7,919 nt of DNA, from positions 1-7,919 of the forward strand of contig JAJYYS010000071.1 of assembly GCA_021800745.1 (NCBI GenBank), in the 5' to 3' direction. The notes under the pieces are model-generated. The model worked only from the letters and a program-made list of their open reading frames with translations, ran no database searches and was not told the DNA's origin. Source of the DNA: a bacterium. Its GTDB lineage: Bacteria > SZUA-79 > Acidulodesulfobacterales > Acidulodesulfobacteraceae. The translations under genes and the position numbers were made by a program. Position 1 is the stretch's first letter. Each line of letters starts with the position of its first letter. Of the stretch, positions 1-5,434 are shown piece by piece.

Positions 1-1
1 A

Positions 2-181
2 ATGGAGGATATTTTAAGGACTGCGGGAACTGGGGTTGAGTGGTTAAGCAGGCTAAATTATTTAAAAGAATTAATTGATATGTTAAAATTAAGAAAAAGT
101 GGTAAGTATGTTCGTACCACGTGCCCATTTTGTTATGACATTTTGTCAAAAACAAGATGTCAATTTGGCATTATATTTTGA
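2..181 (+). CDS. Short open frame at left edge, possible 3' end of an upstream gene (CPFC motif)
   Basis: This frame is open from the window edge to a TGA at 179-181 (59 codons if the ATG at position 2 is used). The Met may be internal to a longer gene that began outside the window, and no ribosome binding site can be seen because the sequence starts here. The product is hydrophilic and ends with a CPFC pair (residues 41-44) followed by YDIL. That local pattern recalls the last cysteine motif of CCG-domain iron-sulfur proteins (HdrB/GlpC type), which would suit a sulfur locus, but the preceding residues do not convincingly fit that domain. A strong dyad (136-162) lies inside the last third of the frame, which argues either for a non-coding tail or for a regulatory site overlapping the gene end. 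Product unknown. Confidence 0.3.
   Translation: MEDILRTAGTGVEWLSRLNYLKELIDMLKLRKSGKYVRTTCPFCYDILSKTRCQFGIIF
136..162. promoter_or_regulatory. Dyad/hairpin with TGACA-N3-TGTCA core
   Basis: An 11-bp inverted repeat (136-146 with 152-162, one G-U wobble, 5-nt loop) contains a perfect TGACA-TTT-TGTCA palindrome at 136-148 and a second TGTCA at 158-162. A four-base outer pairing (122-125 with 167-170) could extend it. It lies about 110 bp upstream of the sigma-54-like promoter at 254-270, the usual distance for an enhancer-binding-protein site, and TGTC/GACA half-sites are known for some sigma-54 activators such as FhlA. As RNA it could instead act as a weak terminator for the upstream frame, although the following T-rich tract is interrupted. 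Confidence 0.4.
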
Positions 182-253
182 TTATTAATTTTATTTGAAA
201 ATTTAAGTTATTTAATTTAAAGGAATTATCGTATTAAATAATAATAATAAATT

Positions 254-270
254 TGGGCATATATTTTGCA
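254..270 (+). promoter_or_regulatory. Candidate sigma-54 (-24/-12) promoter of the sulfur operon
   Basis: The sequence TGGGCAT-N5-TTGCA has the invariant GG (256-257) and GC (268-269) separated by exactly ten bases. It keeps CA after the GG and a full TTGCA -12 element. Against the consensus YTGGCACG-N4-TTGCW it differs at three less conserved positions (255, 260, 261). The predicted transcript start is near 281, giving an untranslated leader of about 80 bases before the ATG at 363. The surrounding DNA is extremely A+T-rich, so chance sigma-70-like matches are plentiful, but a spaced GG/GC pair in such DNA stands out. If correct, the operon needs an ATP-dependent activator, for which the dyad at 136-162 is the natural binding site. 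Confidence 0.45.
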
Positions 271-362
271 TATCATATATTAATTATATTGCCGAGATAA
301 AATTGGATATATAATTTATATATATATTATAAAAATAAAAATATAAATAAGGAGAACAATTT

Positions 363-755
363 ATGGCAGAAAAATTAGCAATTATGCTTGTATCGGAAGA
401 GTATGAAAAATCACACGTAGCTTCGATGATTGCATCGGTCGCCGCTGTCTCGGGAATAGATGTTTCTATTTTTGTCACAGGAAATGCGGTTTACAATTTT
501 TTAAAAAAAAATGTCGAAAAGAAAAATTTTACCGGAGGCAAACTTTACGATTTAATAAAAGAAAAAAAGGCTACTTTGTTTTATGAACTCTTTGACCAGG
601 CTAAAATGCTCGGAGGGCTTAAAATTTACGTTTGCTCTATGGTTATGGATATTTGCGGACTGGAAAAAGACGATTTAATAGATATCGTCGATGACCATTT
701 AGGGCTTGCCGCATTTCTAGGCATTATGGAAGGAGCAGAAACCATAACTTTTTAG
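363..755 (+). CDS. DsrE2-type sulfurtransferase/carrier (DsrE/DsrF/DrsH-like family)
   Basis: A 130-residue soluble protein of the DsrE superfamily, closest in feel to the DsrE2/DrsE_2 group. The N-terminal beta strand (KLAIMLV, residues 4-10) is followed by a helix and the IDVSIFVTGNAV strand-turn (32-43). The family's cysteine segment is KIYVCSMVMDICGL (87-100), with Cys91 in the conserved position and a second Cys98. The C-terminal GLAAFLG (114-120) is also typical. DsrE2-like proteins are found with TusA in dissimilatory sulfur oxidisers and are thought to pass or store persulfide sulfur; that role is inferred from the family. An AAGGAG at 349-354 supports this start. It is the first gene after the sigma-54-like promoter, and a TusA-like gene follows 62 bp downstream. 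A nine-A run at 503-511 follows six T's inside the gene. Confidence 0.85.
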   Translation: MAEKLAIMLVSEEYEKSHVASMIASVAAVSGIDVSIFVTGNAVYNFLKKNVEKKNFTGGKLYDLIKEKKATLFYELFDQAKMLGGLKIYVCSMVMDICGLEKDDLIDIVDDHLGLAAFLGIMEGAETITF

Positions 756-817
756 CGGTATATGTATGCTACGCTGGATATACATCCGGCGATTTATATA
801 TCGGAGGCAGTTTTTTT

Positions 818-1075
818 ATGGGTAACTTTGCAAAAGACATACAATCGGTCGTGGTAGATATCAGAGGAGTTTCCTGCTGTATGCCGCCGGTCGGCGAATT
901 CATTATAGAAATGAGACAGCAGCCGAAAGACACGATTATCGAATTGCTTACCGATAAAAAAGAGGATGTCGACGAAGTCTTAGACTGGATAAACAGAGTC
1001 CATCAGGAAACTTTGTCGGTTATAGAAGAAAGGGGATACTGGAGAATTTTCGCAAAAAAAGTAAACGGTATGTGA
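818..1075 (+). CDS. TusA-family protein with altered active-site motif (CCMP in place of CPxP)
   Basis: An 85-residue TusA/SirA-fold protein. The family signature D-x-R-G-x-x-C is present as DIRGVSC (residues 14-20), but the following CPxP is changed to C20-C21-M22-P23, so the first proline is a cysteine and a vicinal Cys pair results. The rest aligns along its whole length with the next gene: the RQQP turn (33-36), IIELL strand, and the W-I-N/W-L-N helix, ending in YWRIFAKK versus FWRIFVKK. Normal TusA proteins carry sulfur as a persulfide on the CPxP cysteine and hand it to partners. This paralogue keeps the acceptor cysteine but may have different redox chemistry or a partner-binding role. 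GGAGG at 803-807, ten bases before the ATG, supports the start. It sits between the DsrE2 gene and the canonical TusA gene, in the same operon. Confidence 0.85.
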   Translation: MGNFAKDIQSVVVDIRGVSCCMPPVGEFIIEMRQQPKDTIIELLTDKKEDVDEVLDWINRVHQETLSVIEERGYWRIFAKKVNGM

Positions 1076-1123
1076 CTAAAAATTTTAATTTATAATTTAT
1101 AAAATATAAAGGGGGTATTTGCT

Positions 1124-1384
1124 ATGACTGAAGAAGAATTAAAACAAATTAAACCGGCGGTTACGGTGGATGCAAGGGGAACGTATTGTCCCGGACCGCT
1201 GATGGAGTTAATAAAAGAAGTCAGGCAGCAGCCGGTAGGCTCAGTAATAGAATTGATTTCGGGAGACGCCGGAAGCGCTAAGGATGTACCCGAATGGCTA
1301 AACAAAGTTAAGCAGGAATTTCTGGGCGTTATACCGGGCGACGGATTTTGGCGGATTTTTGTTAAAAAAATTAAAGATATGTAG
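1124..1384 (+). CDS. tusA: TusA-family sulfur carrier protein (canonical CPGP)
   Basis: An 86-residue small cytoplasmic sulfur carrier. The motif DARGTYCPGP (residues 16-25) gives the standard D-x-R-G-x-x-C-P-x-P signature with the persulfide-accepting Cys22. The fold continues through RQQPVGSVIELISGD (34-48), a helix with WLNKVKQEF, and a final FWRIFVKK strand. The length is normal for the family. It is the tandem paralogue of the preceding gene, from which it differs mainly at the active site. The AAAGGGGG at 1108-1115 with eight bases of spacing supports the start. Lying between DsrE2-like and SQR-like genes, it most likely receives sulfane sulfur derived from sulfide or polysulfide oxidation rather than serving tRNA thiolation; that assignment is by context. 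The symbol reflects family, not a proven orthologue of the tRNA-thiolation protein. Confidence 0.9.
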   Translation: MTEEELKQIKPAVTVDARGTYCPGPLMELIKEVRQQPVGSVIELISGDAGSAKDVPEWLNKVKQEFLGVIPGDGFWRIFVKKIKDM

Positions 1385-1439
1385 GAATTAATATTAACAT
1401 TATTAAATTTAATTAATTTTCATTTTTAAGGAGGCTGTT

Positions 1440-2579
1440 ATGTCAAAAAGAGTAGTGATTGTAGGAGGAGGAGTAGGTGGAACTATTATCGCAAATTTAC
1501 TTGCAAAAAAAATGCGTCCCGAACTCAAAAAAGGCGAGCTTGTCATAGACATCGTTTCAGACAAACCGGAGCATTTTTATCAGCCGGGTCTTCTATATAT
1601 GCTCTTCGGCTTAAAGCATCACGATGAGCTTGTCAGAAATGAAAGGGACTTGCTTGACCCGATGGTTGAATTGCACCTTCATCCCGCAATTAAAATCGAT
1701 AAAGATAAGAATGAAGTTCATCTTAAAAACGGCGTAGTAATGAAATACGACATATTGGTTCTTGCAACCGGTTCCAGACCCGCTCCTGAAATGATACCGG
1801 GTTTAAAAGAAGGCGGAAACTGGTTCTATGAAGTGGATGCATGTTTAAAACTCCGCCATGAATTAGTAAATTTTAAAGGCGGAAAAATTGTTTTAACGAT
1901 AGGTCTGCCTCATAAATGCCCTGTCGCCCCGTTTGAAGTATCGTACATGCTTGACGACTGGTTTAAACAGAGAGGCATAAGAGATAAGGTTGATTACACT
2001 TATACATATCCGATAGGAAGGCTTCACGGGCTTCAACCGCTCGCGGATTTCGGCGCCAAAACATTTCCAAAGCACGGAATCAATACGGAGACGTTGTTTA
2101 ATATGAAAGAAGTGGACCCGAATAAAAAGACGGTTACCAGCCTTGAGGGCGTAACGTTAAAATACGATATTCTTATTACCGTTCCGCCGCATAAAGGCGC
2201 GCAGGTAATAGAAGATTCCGGTCTCGGGCAGAACGGCTTCGTTCCTACCGATAAGTTTACGCTTAAAATGGAAGGTTCCACAAACGTTTACGTCGTAGGC
2301 GATACCACGAATCTTCCGATAAGCAAGGCCGGTTCTACCGCTCACTTCGAATCCGACGTTATCGTGGAAAACATCGCTTCCGAATTAAGAGACGGACTGA
2401 CTCCGTTCAGATATGACGGAAAGGTGTTCTGCTTTATCGAAACGGGTATGACCAAGGCTACTTATATTATGTTCGATTATAATACCCCGCCGAACCCGGT
2501 TACTCCGTCGGCGCTTATCCACTGGTTCAAATTAACGTATAACAAGGTTTACTGGCTTACCCCGATGGGAATTCTTTAA
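1440..2579 (+). CDS. sqr: Sulfide:quinone oxidoreductase-like flavoprotein (SQR/FCSD family)
   Basis: A 379-residue FAD protein of the disulfide reductase fold. The FAD-binding GGGVGG is at residues 9-14, the second ATGSRP loop at 109-114, and the C-terminal FAD site VVGDTTNLPISKAGSTAHFE at about 285-304. Three cysteines match the pattern expected for SQR catalysis: Cys135, Cys160 (in HKCPVAPFE) and Cys331 (in VFCFIETG). The 25-residue gap between the first two is shorter than in classical bacterial SQRs. No signal peptide is present. The C-terminal tail (HWFKLTYNKVYWLTPMG, 361-377) resembles the amphipathic membrane-surface anchor of SQRs. SQRs oxidise sulfide to sulfane sulfur or polysulfide and reduce membrane quinone. 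A flavocytochrome-c-type flavoprotein is an alternative, less likely without a signal peptide or cytochrome partner. AAGGAGG at 1428-1434 fixes the start. The next gene encodes DUF1641, a frequent SQR neighbour. Confidence 0.88.
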   Translation: MSKRVVIVGGGVGGTIIANLLAKKMRPELKKGELVIDIVSDKPEHFYQPGLLYMLFGLKHHDELVRNERDLLDPMVELHLHPAIKIDKDKNEVHLKNGVVMKYDILVLATGSRPAPEMIPGLKEGGNWFYEVDACLKLRHELVNFKGGKIVLTIGLPHKCPVAPFEVSYMLDDWFKQRGIRDKVDYTYTYPIGRLHGLQPLADFGAKTFPKHGINTETLFNMKEVDPNKKTVTSLEGVTLKYDILITVPPHKGAQVIEDSGLGQNGFVPTDKFTLKMEGSTNVYVVGDTTNLPISKAGSTAHFESDVIVENIASELRDGLTPFRYDGKVFCFIETGMTKATYIMFDYNTPPNPVTPSALIHWFKLTYNKVYWLTPMGIL

Positions 2580-2605
2580 TTTAACGATTTAAAAGGAGGC
2601 AAATT

Positions 2606-3694
2606 ATGGCTGAAAATGAAGTAATAGATGTAGCTGCCGCCCTGACCAAGAAACTCACGGAAAAGCCGCAAGCATTAGAACATTTGCTTAATATTATAGA
2701 CAGGCTGGATACAATCGACCAGATTAGCGCTATACCTCAAGCGCTGAAGGAAAGCATGACGGATGCGATGATTCAGAGGTCGGCAGATAATATTACTACG
2801 GCGCTTTCCGTGTTGGACAGTTTTTCGGGAGAAGAACAGCTCTCTATGATTAAAACTGCCGGAATGAAAGCGGAAAGCCTGAAAAATAGCATAGAGAAAA
2901 TCGCCGAACTGGAAAAATCGGGCACTTTGCAATCGCTCAAGGAAATGGGCGATCTTGCGGCAGGATTTAGCAAGGGTATGACGGATGAAATAGTAGAGCG
3001 TATGGCCGGCACCGCCCAGAAACTTGCGGAACTGACCGATGCGCTCAGCGATGAAAATATGGCGGGTCTGATTAAAAAGGCGCAGCATCTATCCGGTTCT
3101 TTGGAATCTTCTTTGGATAAGATCGCCGAACTGGAAAAATCGGGCACTTTGCAATCGCTCAAGGAAATGGGCGATCTTGCGGCAGGATTTAGCAAGGGTA
3201 TGACGGATGAAATAGTAGAGCGTATGGCCGGCACCGCCCAGAAACTTGCGGAACTGACCGAACTTACGCTTAATTACAATTTAAAGCCTCTGCTTGATAC
3301 CGGCGAGTCATTTATTAACAGCGGAACGCTGAACGATTTAGTCGAGCTGTCAAACGGCGTAGCCGCGGCGAGAAGGATGATGACCGACGGACTCATGGAA
3401 AGAGCCGTCGGAACGGGGCTTGAATTAGTCGAAGCTCTTTTAACGCAGATAGATATAAAAGAGTTAATAAACGTTATTAATTGTTCGACGCATGAAACTT
3501 TAACCGAATCAACCGACCCGAAATATCATAAAGGAGGAGTTCTATCGCTGATTGCAATGACGAAAGACCCTGACGTTATGAACGGACTTAAATTCATGAT
3601 GATTCTAGCCAAGAATCTGGCTAAAAATTTAAGGGAAAACGAACAGGATATATTTATGCGTTCCGCTCGTTCCGGCAAAAGCGAATGTTATTAA
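2606..3694 (+). CDS. Enlarged DUF1641 protein built of 74-residue repeats
   Basis: A 362-residue, helix-rich cytoplasmic protein with no signal peptide or membrane segments. The C-terminal part (about 239-337) is a recognisable DUF1641 domain: SGTLNDLVELSNGV, MTDGLMERAVGTGLEL, and the closing GGVLSLIAMTKDPDVMNGLKF. DUF1641 proteins are often only about 150-200 residues; this one has extra N-terminal units. The landmark MTD recurs at residues 51, 125, 199 and 259, giving 74, 74 and 60-residue steps. Units beginning at Glu99-Lys and 173 are identical over about 46 residues. The family has no established biochemical function but is found beside SQR and, in Bacillus, formate-dehydrogenase-like genes (YjgD, YrhD), suggesting an accessory role for redox enzymes. 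GGAGG at 2595-2599 supports the start. The stop codon is embedded in the left arm of the terminator at 3691, so it is the last gene of the sulfur operon. Confidence 0.85.
   Translation: MAENEVIDVAAALTKKLTEKPQALEHLLNIIDRLDTIDQISAIPQALKESMTDAMIQRSADNITTALSVLDSFSGEEQLSMIKTAGMKAESLKNSIEKIAELEKSGTLQSLKEMGDLAAGFSKGMTDEIVERMAGTAQKLAELTDALSDENMAGLIKKAQHLSGSLESSLDKIAELEKSGTLQSLKEMGDLAAGFSKGMTDEIVERMAGTAQKLAELTELTLNYNLKPLLDTGESFINSGTLNDLVELSNGVAAARRMMTDGLMERAVGTGLELVEALLTQIDIKELINVINCSTHETLTESTDPKYHKGGVLSLIAMTKDPDVMNGLKFMMILAKNLAKNLRENEQDIFMRSARSGKSECY
2900..3039 (+). repeat. 140-bp perfect direct repeat, copy 1
   Basis: These 140 bases are identical to 3122-3261, 222 bp (74 codons) downstream and in the same reading frame. 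They encode IAELEKSGTL through AELT of the second repeat unit. The sequence on both sides diverges abruptly, although the flanking 82-bp segments still encode related helices. Confidence 0.97.
3122..3261 (+). repeat. 140-bp perfect direct repeat, copy 2
   Basis: The second copy of the block at 2900-3039, in the third 74-residue unit of the DUF1641 protein. Identity ends at 3262, where copy 1 continues differently. The segment between the copies (3040-3121) is not repeated at the DNA level downstream of copy 2 or upstream of copy 1. This fits gene conversion between older repeat units better than a simple recent tandem duplication. Confidence 0.97.
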
Positions 3695-3722
3695 TCCCGT
3701 TTCTTTCGGGGGATTAATTTTT
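3691..3722 (+). terminator. Intrinsic terminator of the sulfur operon
   Basis: TTAATCCC (3691-3698) pairs perfectly with GGGATTAA (3710-3717), closing an 11-base loop, and is followed by five T's (3718-3722). The DUF1641 stop codon TAA lies inside the left arm, so translation to the stop would be compatible with hairpin formation only once the ribosome has cleared. Confidence 0.8.
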
Positions 3723-3804
3723 ATCCCGTAGTTATCATTAAATTTAATTTGTTTAATTTAACTTTAATTGAATTAAATTATTATGGTAATTGCGGGATTT
3801 TTTT
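3723..3804 (+). terminator. Long second stem-loop with T-tract
   Basis: The lower stem pairs 3723-3738 with 3783-3798 (16 pairs, three of them G-U, including ATCCCG with CGGGAT). After a small internal loop, an upper stem pairs 3741-3749 with 3771-3779, leaving a 21-base loop. A run of T's continues to 3804. This has the form of an efficient intrinsic terminator directly behind the first. Its left arm repeats the ATCCCG of the first hairpin, so alternative pairings between the two are possible. Confidence 0.75.
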
Positions 3805-3899
3805 GTTTAAAATTATATATAAAAAATGATATGATTAAAAAGTTTGATATTTAATTTTGATATTTTAGTAAAAATAATTCCAAAGGGGGAGTTATAAGT
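3805..3899 (+). promoter_or_regulatory. A+T-rich leader of the ammonium-transporter operon
   Basis: This stretch must hold the promoter of the second operon, but no convincing -35/-10 pair is visible. A TATGAT at 3830-3835 is a fair -10 box with a poor -35. TTTGATATTT occurs twice (3843-3852 and 3856-3865), a 13-bp-spaced direct repeat that could be an operator or simply A+T-rich coincidence. No GG-N10-GC sigma-54 signature is present. A strong AAAGGGGGA ribosome binding site lies at 3882-3890. Confidence 0.3.
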
Positions 3900-5147
3900 A
3901 TGGAAACTAATGTTGTTGCATTCAGCGCTGGAAATATCGCGTGGGTTTTAACTTCGGCAGCGCTTGTGTTAATGATGACGCCGGCGCTGGGTTTTTTTTA
4001 CGGGGGAATGGTAAGAAAGAAAAACGTGCTTAACACGCTTTCTCTTAGTTTTGTAACCATTGCCACCGTCAGTTTTATCTGGATTTTATGGGGATATTCG
4101 TTGTCTTTTGCTCCGGATGCTTTTGGCGGACTTATCGGCAATCTTAAGTATTTAGGTCTTTCCGGTATGGGCGTTGACCGGCATTCAAGATACGCAGGCT
4201 CTCTGCCGTCTTTTGTTTTTGTATTATTTCAGCTTATGTTCGCTATAATAACCGTTGCGTTAATCAGCGGTTCGCTCGTCGAAAGGGTCAAATTTTCTTC
4301 ATGGGTCGTATTTACCGTAATATGGCTTACCTTGGTGTATGCCCCAATAGCCCAGTGGGTATGGGGAATAGGCGGCATTTTTCAAAAAATGGGCGTTCTT
4401 GATTTTGCGGGTGGGACCGTCGTTCATATAAGCGCCGGATTTGCCGGACTTGCGGGGGCGTTAGTTCTCGGCAAAAGAAAGGGATATATGAAAGAAAATA
4501 TAGTCCAGCCGAATCAGTTGGGCTATACGATATTAGGAGCCGGACTTTTATGGTTCGGATGGTTCGGCTTTAACGGCGGAAGCGCTCTTGCGGCAAATTC
4601 TATTGCTGCGTCCGCATTTTTAGTCACCAACACGGCGGCGGCTTCCGCAGCGGTAAGTTGGATGATTGCGGAGTGGATAAGAAACGGCAAACCTACGAGT
4701 TTAGGCATAGTTTCAGGCGCCATTGCCGGTCTTGCCACGATTACGCCGGCTTCGGGTTATGTAACGCCCGGCGCGGCCATGATTATCGGACTTATAGCAG
4801 GAATTATATGTTTTTCGATGGTTGTTTTTATCAAACCTAAATTAGGCTACGACGATGCCCTCGATGTTTTCAGCGTGCACGGAGTCGGAAGCGTCTGGGG
4901 CGTTTTTGCGACCGGCCTGTTCGCCGACCCTTTAATCAATAAAGCTGGAAAAGGCTTGTTTTACGGGAATCCGGGACAGGTTTGGATTCAGGTGCTTACT
5001 ATTATTGCCGTTGCCGCATACTCGTTTGTGATGAGTTTTATTATATTTAAAATAATAGATTTAGTAATGGGTCTTAAGGTAGATAAAGATTCCGAAACTA
5101 TGGGACTCGATATAACGCAGCATGAAGAAACGGGGTATAATTTATAA
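3900..5147 (+). CDS. amtB: Ammonium transporter, Amt/AmtB family
   Basis: A 415-residue integral membrane protein with the expected eleven hydrophobic segments and normal length for the family. The twin pore histidines are His176 (in DFAGGTVVHISAG) and His327 (in VFSVHGVGSVWG). The structural aspartate is Asp168. The outer-gate phenylalanine is in LFQLMFA (109-115), and the second gate region is GWFGFNGGSA (220-229). The cytoplasmic tail ends in the conserved MGLDITQHEETGYNL, the part that normally contacts the PII protein GlnK. There is no separate signal peptide; the first transmembrane segment starts near residue 10. It conducts ammonium/ammonia across the inner membrane. No glnK gene is adjacent, which is unusual; instead two small DsrE/DsrH-like genes follow within a few bases. 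The AAAGGGGGA at 3882-3890 supports the start. It is the first gene of the second operon. Confidence 0.97.
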   Translation: METNVVAFSAGNIAWVLTSAALVLMMTPALGFFYGGMVRKKNVLNTLSLSFVTIATVSFIWILWGYSLSFAPDAFGGLIGNLKYLGLSGMGVDRHSRYAGSLPSFVFVLFQLMFAIITVALISGSLVERVKFSSWVVFTVIWLTLVYAPIAQWVWGIGGIFQKMGVLDFAGGTVVHISAGFAGLAGALVLGKRKGYMKENIVQPNQLGYTILGAGLLWFGWFGFNGGSALAANSIAASAFLVTNTAAASAAVSWMIAEWIRNGKPTSLGIVSGAIAGLATITPASGYVTPGAAMIIGLIAGIICFSMVVFIKPKLGYDDALDVFSVHGVGSVWGVFATGLFADPLINKAGKGLFYGNPGQVWIQVLTIIAVAAYSFVMSFIIFKIIDLVMGLKVDKDSETMGLDITQHEETGYNL

Positions 5148-5155
5148 TAAAAAAT

Positions 5156-5434
5156 ATGAAGAGGATTGCTGTTTTGCTTGCGGAAAGAGAAAGGTATTCC
5201 GAGGGGTTGAGAATGGCGGCTGGATTAAGCCTTCTTGACGACAATGTGGATATTTATCTTTTAAACGGCGATTTTGCGGAAGCGGATTCGCCCGTTATCG
5301 AAAACCACCTCGATATGATGAGAGCCGTAGGAATAGGAATGTATTCCAATTTTAAAAAGGAAGGTTTCGATTCTATGTCCTGTTCGGATTTAGGAAAAAG
5401 TTTATTGAAATACGATTACGTATTCTCATACTGA
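5156..5434 (+). CDS. Short DsrE-like protein
   Basis: A 92-residue protein starting KRIAVLLAERERYSEGLRMAAGLSLLDDNVDIYLLNGDFA. That beta-alpha-beta start, with a YLLNGD strand end, is typical of DsrE/DsrF-type (TusD/TusC) subunits. It ends KYDYVFSY, another common DsrE-like closing strand. It is shorter than usual (about 110-130 residues) and its only cysteine is Cys75 (in SMSCSDL), so sulfur-transfer competence is not assured. It starts only eight bases after the amtB stop with no clear ribosome binding site, which suggests coupling to amtB translation. Its TGA overlaps the ATG of the next gene (TGATG). Assignment to the superfamily is by fold pattern; its partner and substrate are unknown. 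Gene prediction itself is well supported by codon pattern and operon position. Confidence 0.65.
   Translation: MKRIAVLLAERERYSEGLRMAAGLSLLDDNVDIYLLNGDFAEADSPVIENHLDMMRAVGIGMYSNFKKEGFDSMSCSDLGKSLLKYDYVFSY

Noticed and set aside
99..120. Six-base inverted repeat GTGGTA/TACCAC
   Set aside because: Short stem with a ten-base loop, not followed by a T-tract, inside an open frame; compatible with chance.
165..181. Second sigma-54-like site beginning TTGGCAT
   Set aside because: The -12 element reads TTTG with no GC at the required ten-base spacing.
303..330. Possible sigma-70 promoter, TTGGAT with TATTAT after 16 bp
   Set aside because: The region is almost entirely A and T, so such matches are expected by chance; the sigma-54-like site upstream is more specific.
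503..511. Nine-A run in the DsrE2 gene as a programmed slippage site
   Set aside because: The frame is intact on both sides and encodes plausible family sequence; no alternative-frame product of interest is seen.
1385..1420. A+T-only inverted repeats between tusA and sqr as a terminator
   Set aside because: No G-C pairs and no distinct T-tract after a stable stem; typical of this genome's spacers.
2773..3234. Long antisense open frame opposite the DUF1641 gene
   Set aside because: It is the reverse-strand shadow of the repeats (its protein shows the same duplication), with no ribosome binding site or recognisable product.
2900..3261. CRISPR or mobile-element explanation for the 140-bp repeats
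   Set aside because: Only two long in-frame copies within one gene, no spacers, no terminal inverted repeats and no transposase.
5409..5424. Hairpin AATACG-ATTA-CGTATT near the end of the DsrE-like gene as a regulatory element
   Set aside because: Short, A+T-rich and inside coding sequence; could affect coupling but there is no independent support.
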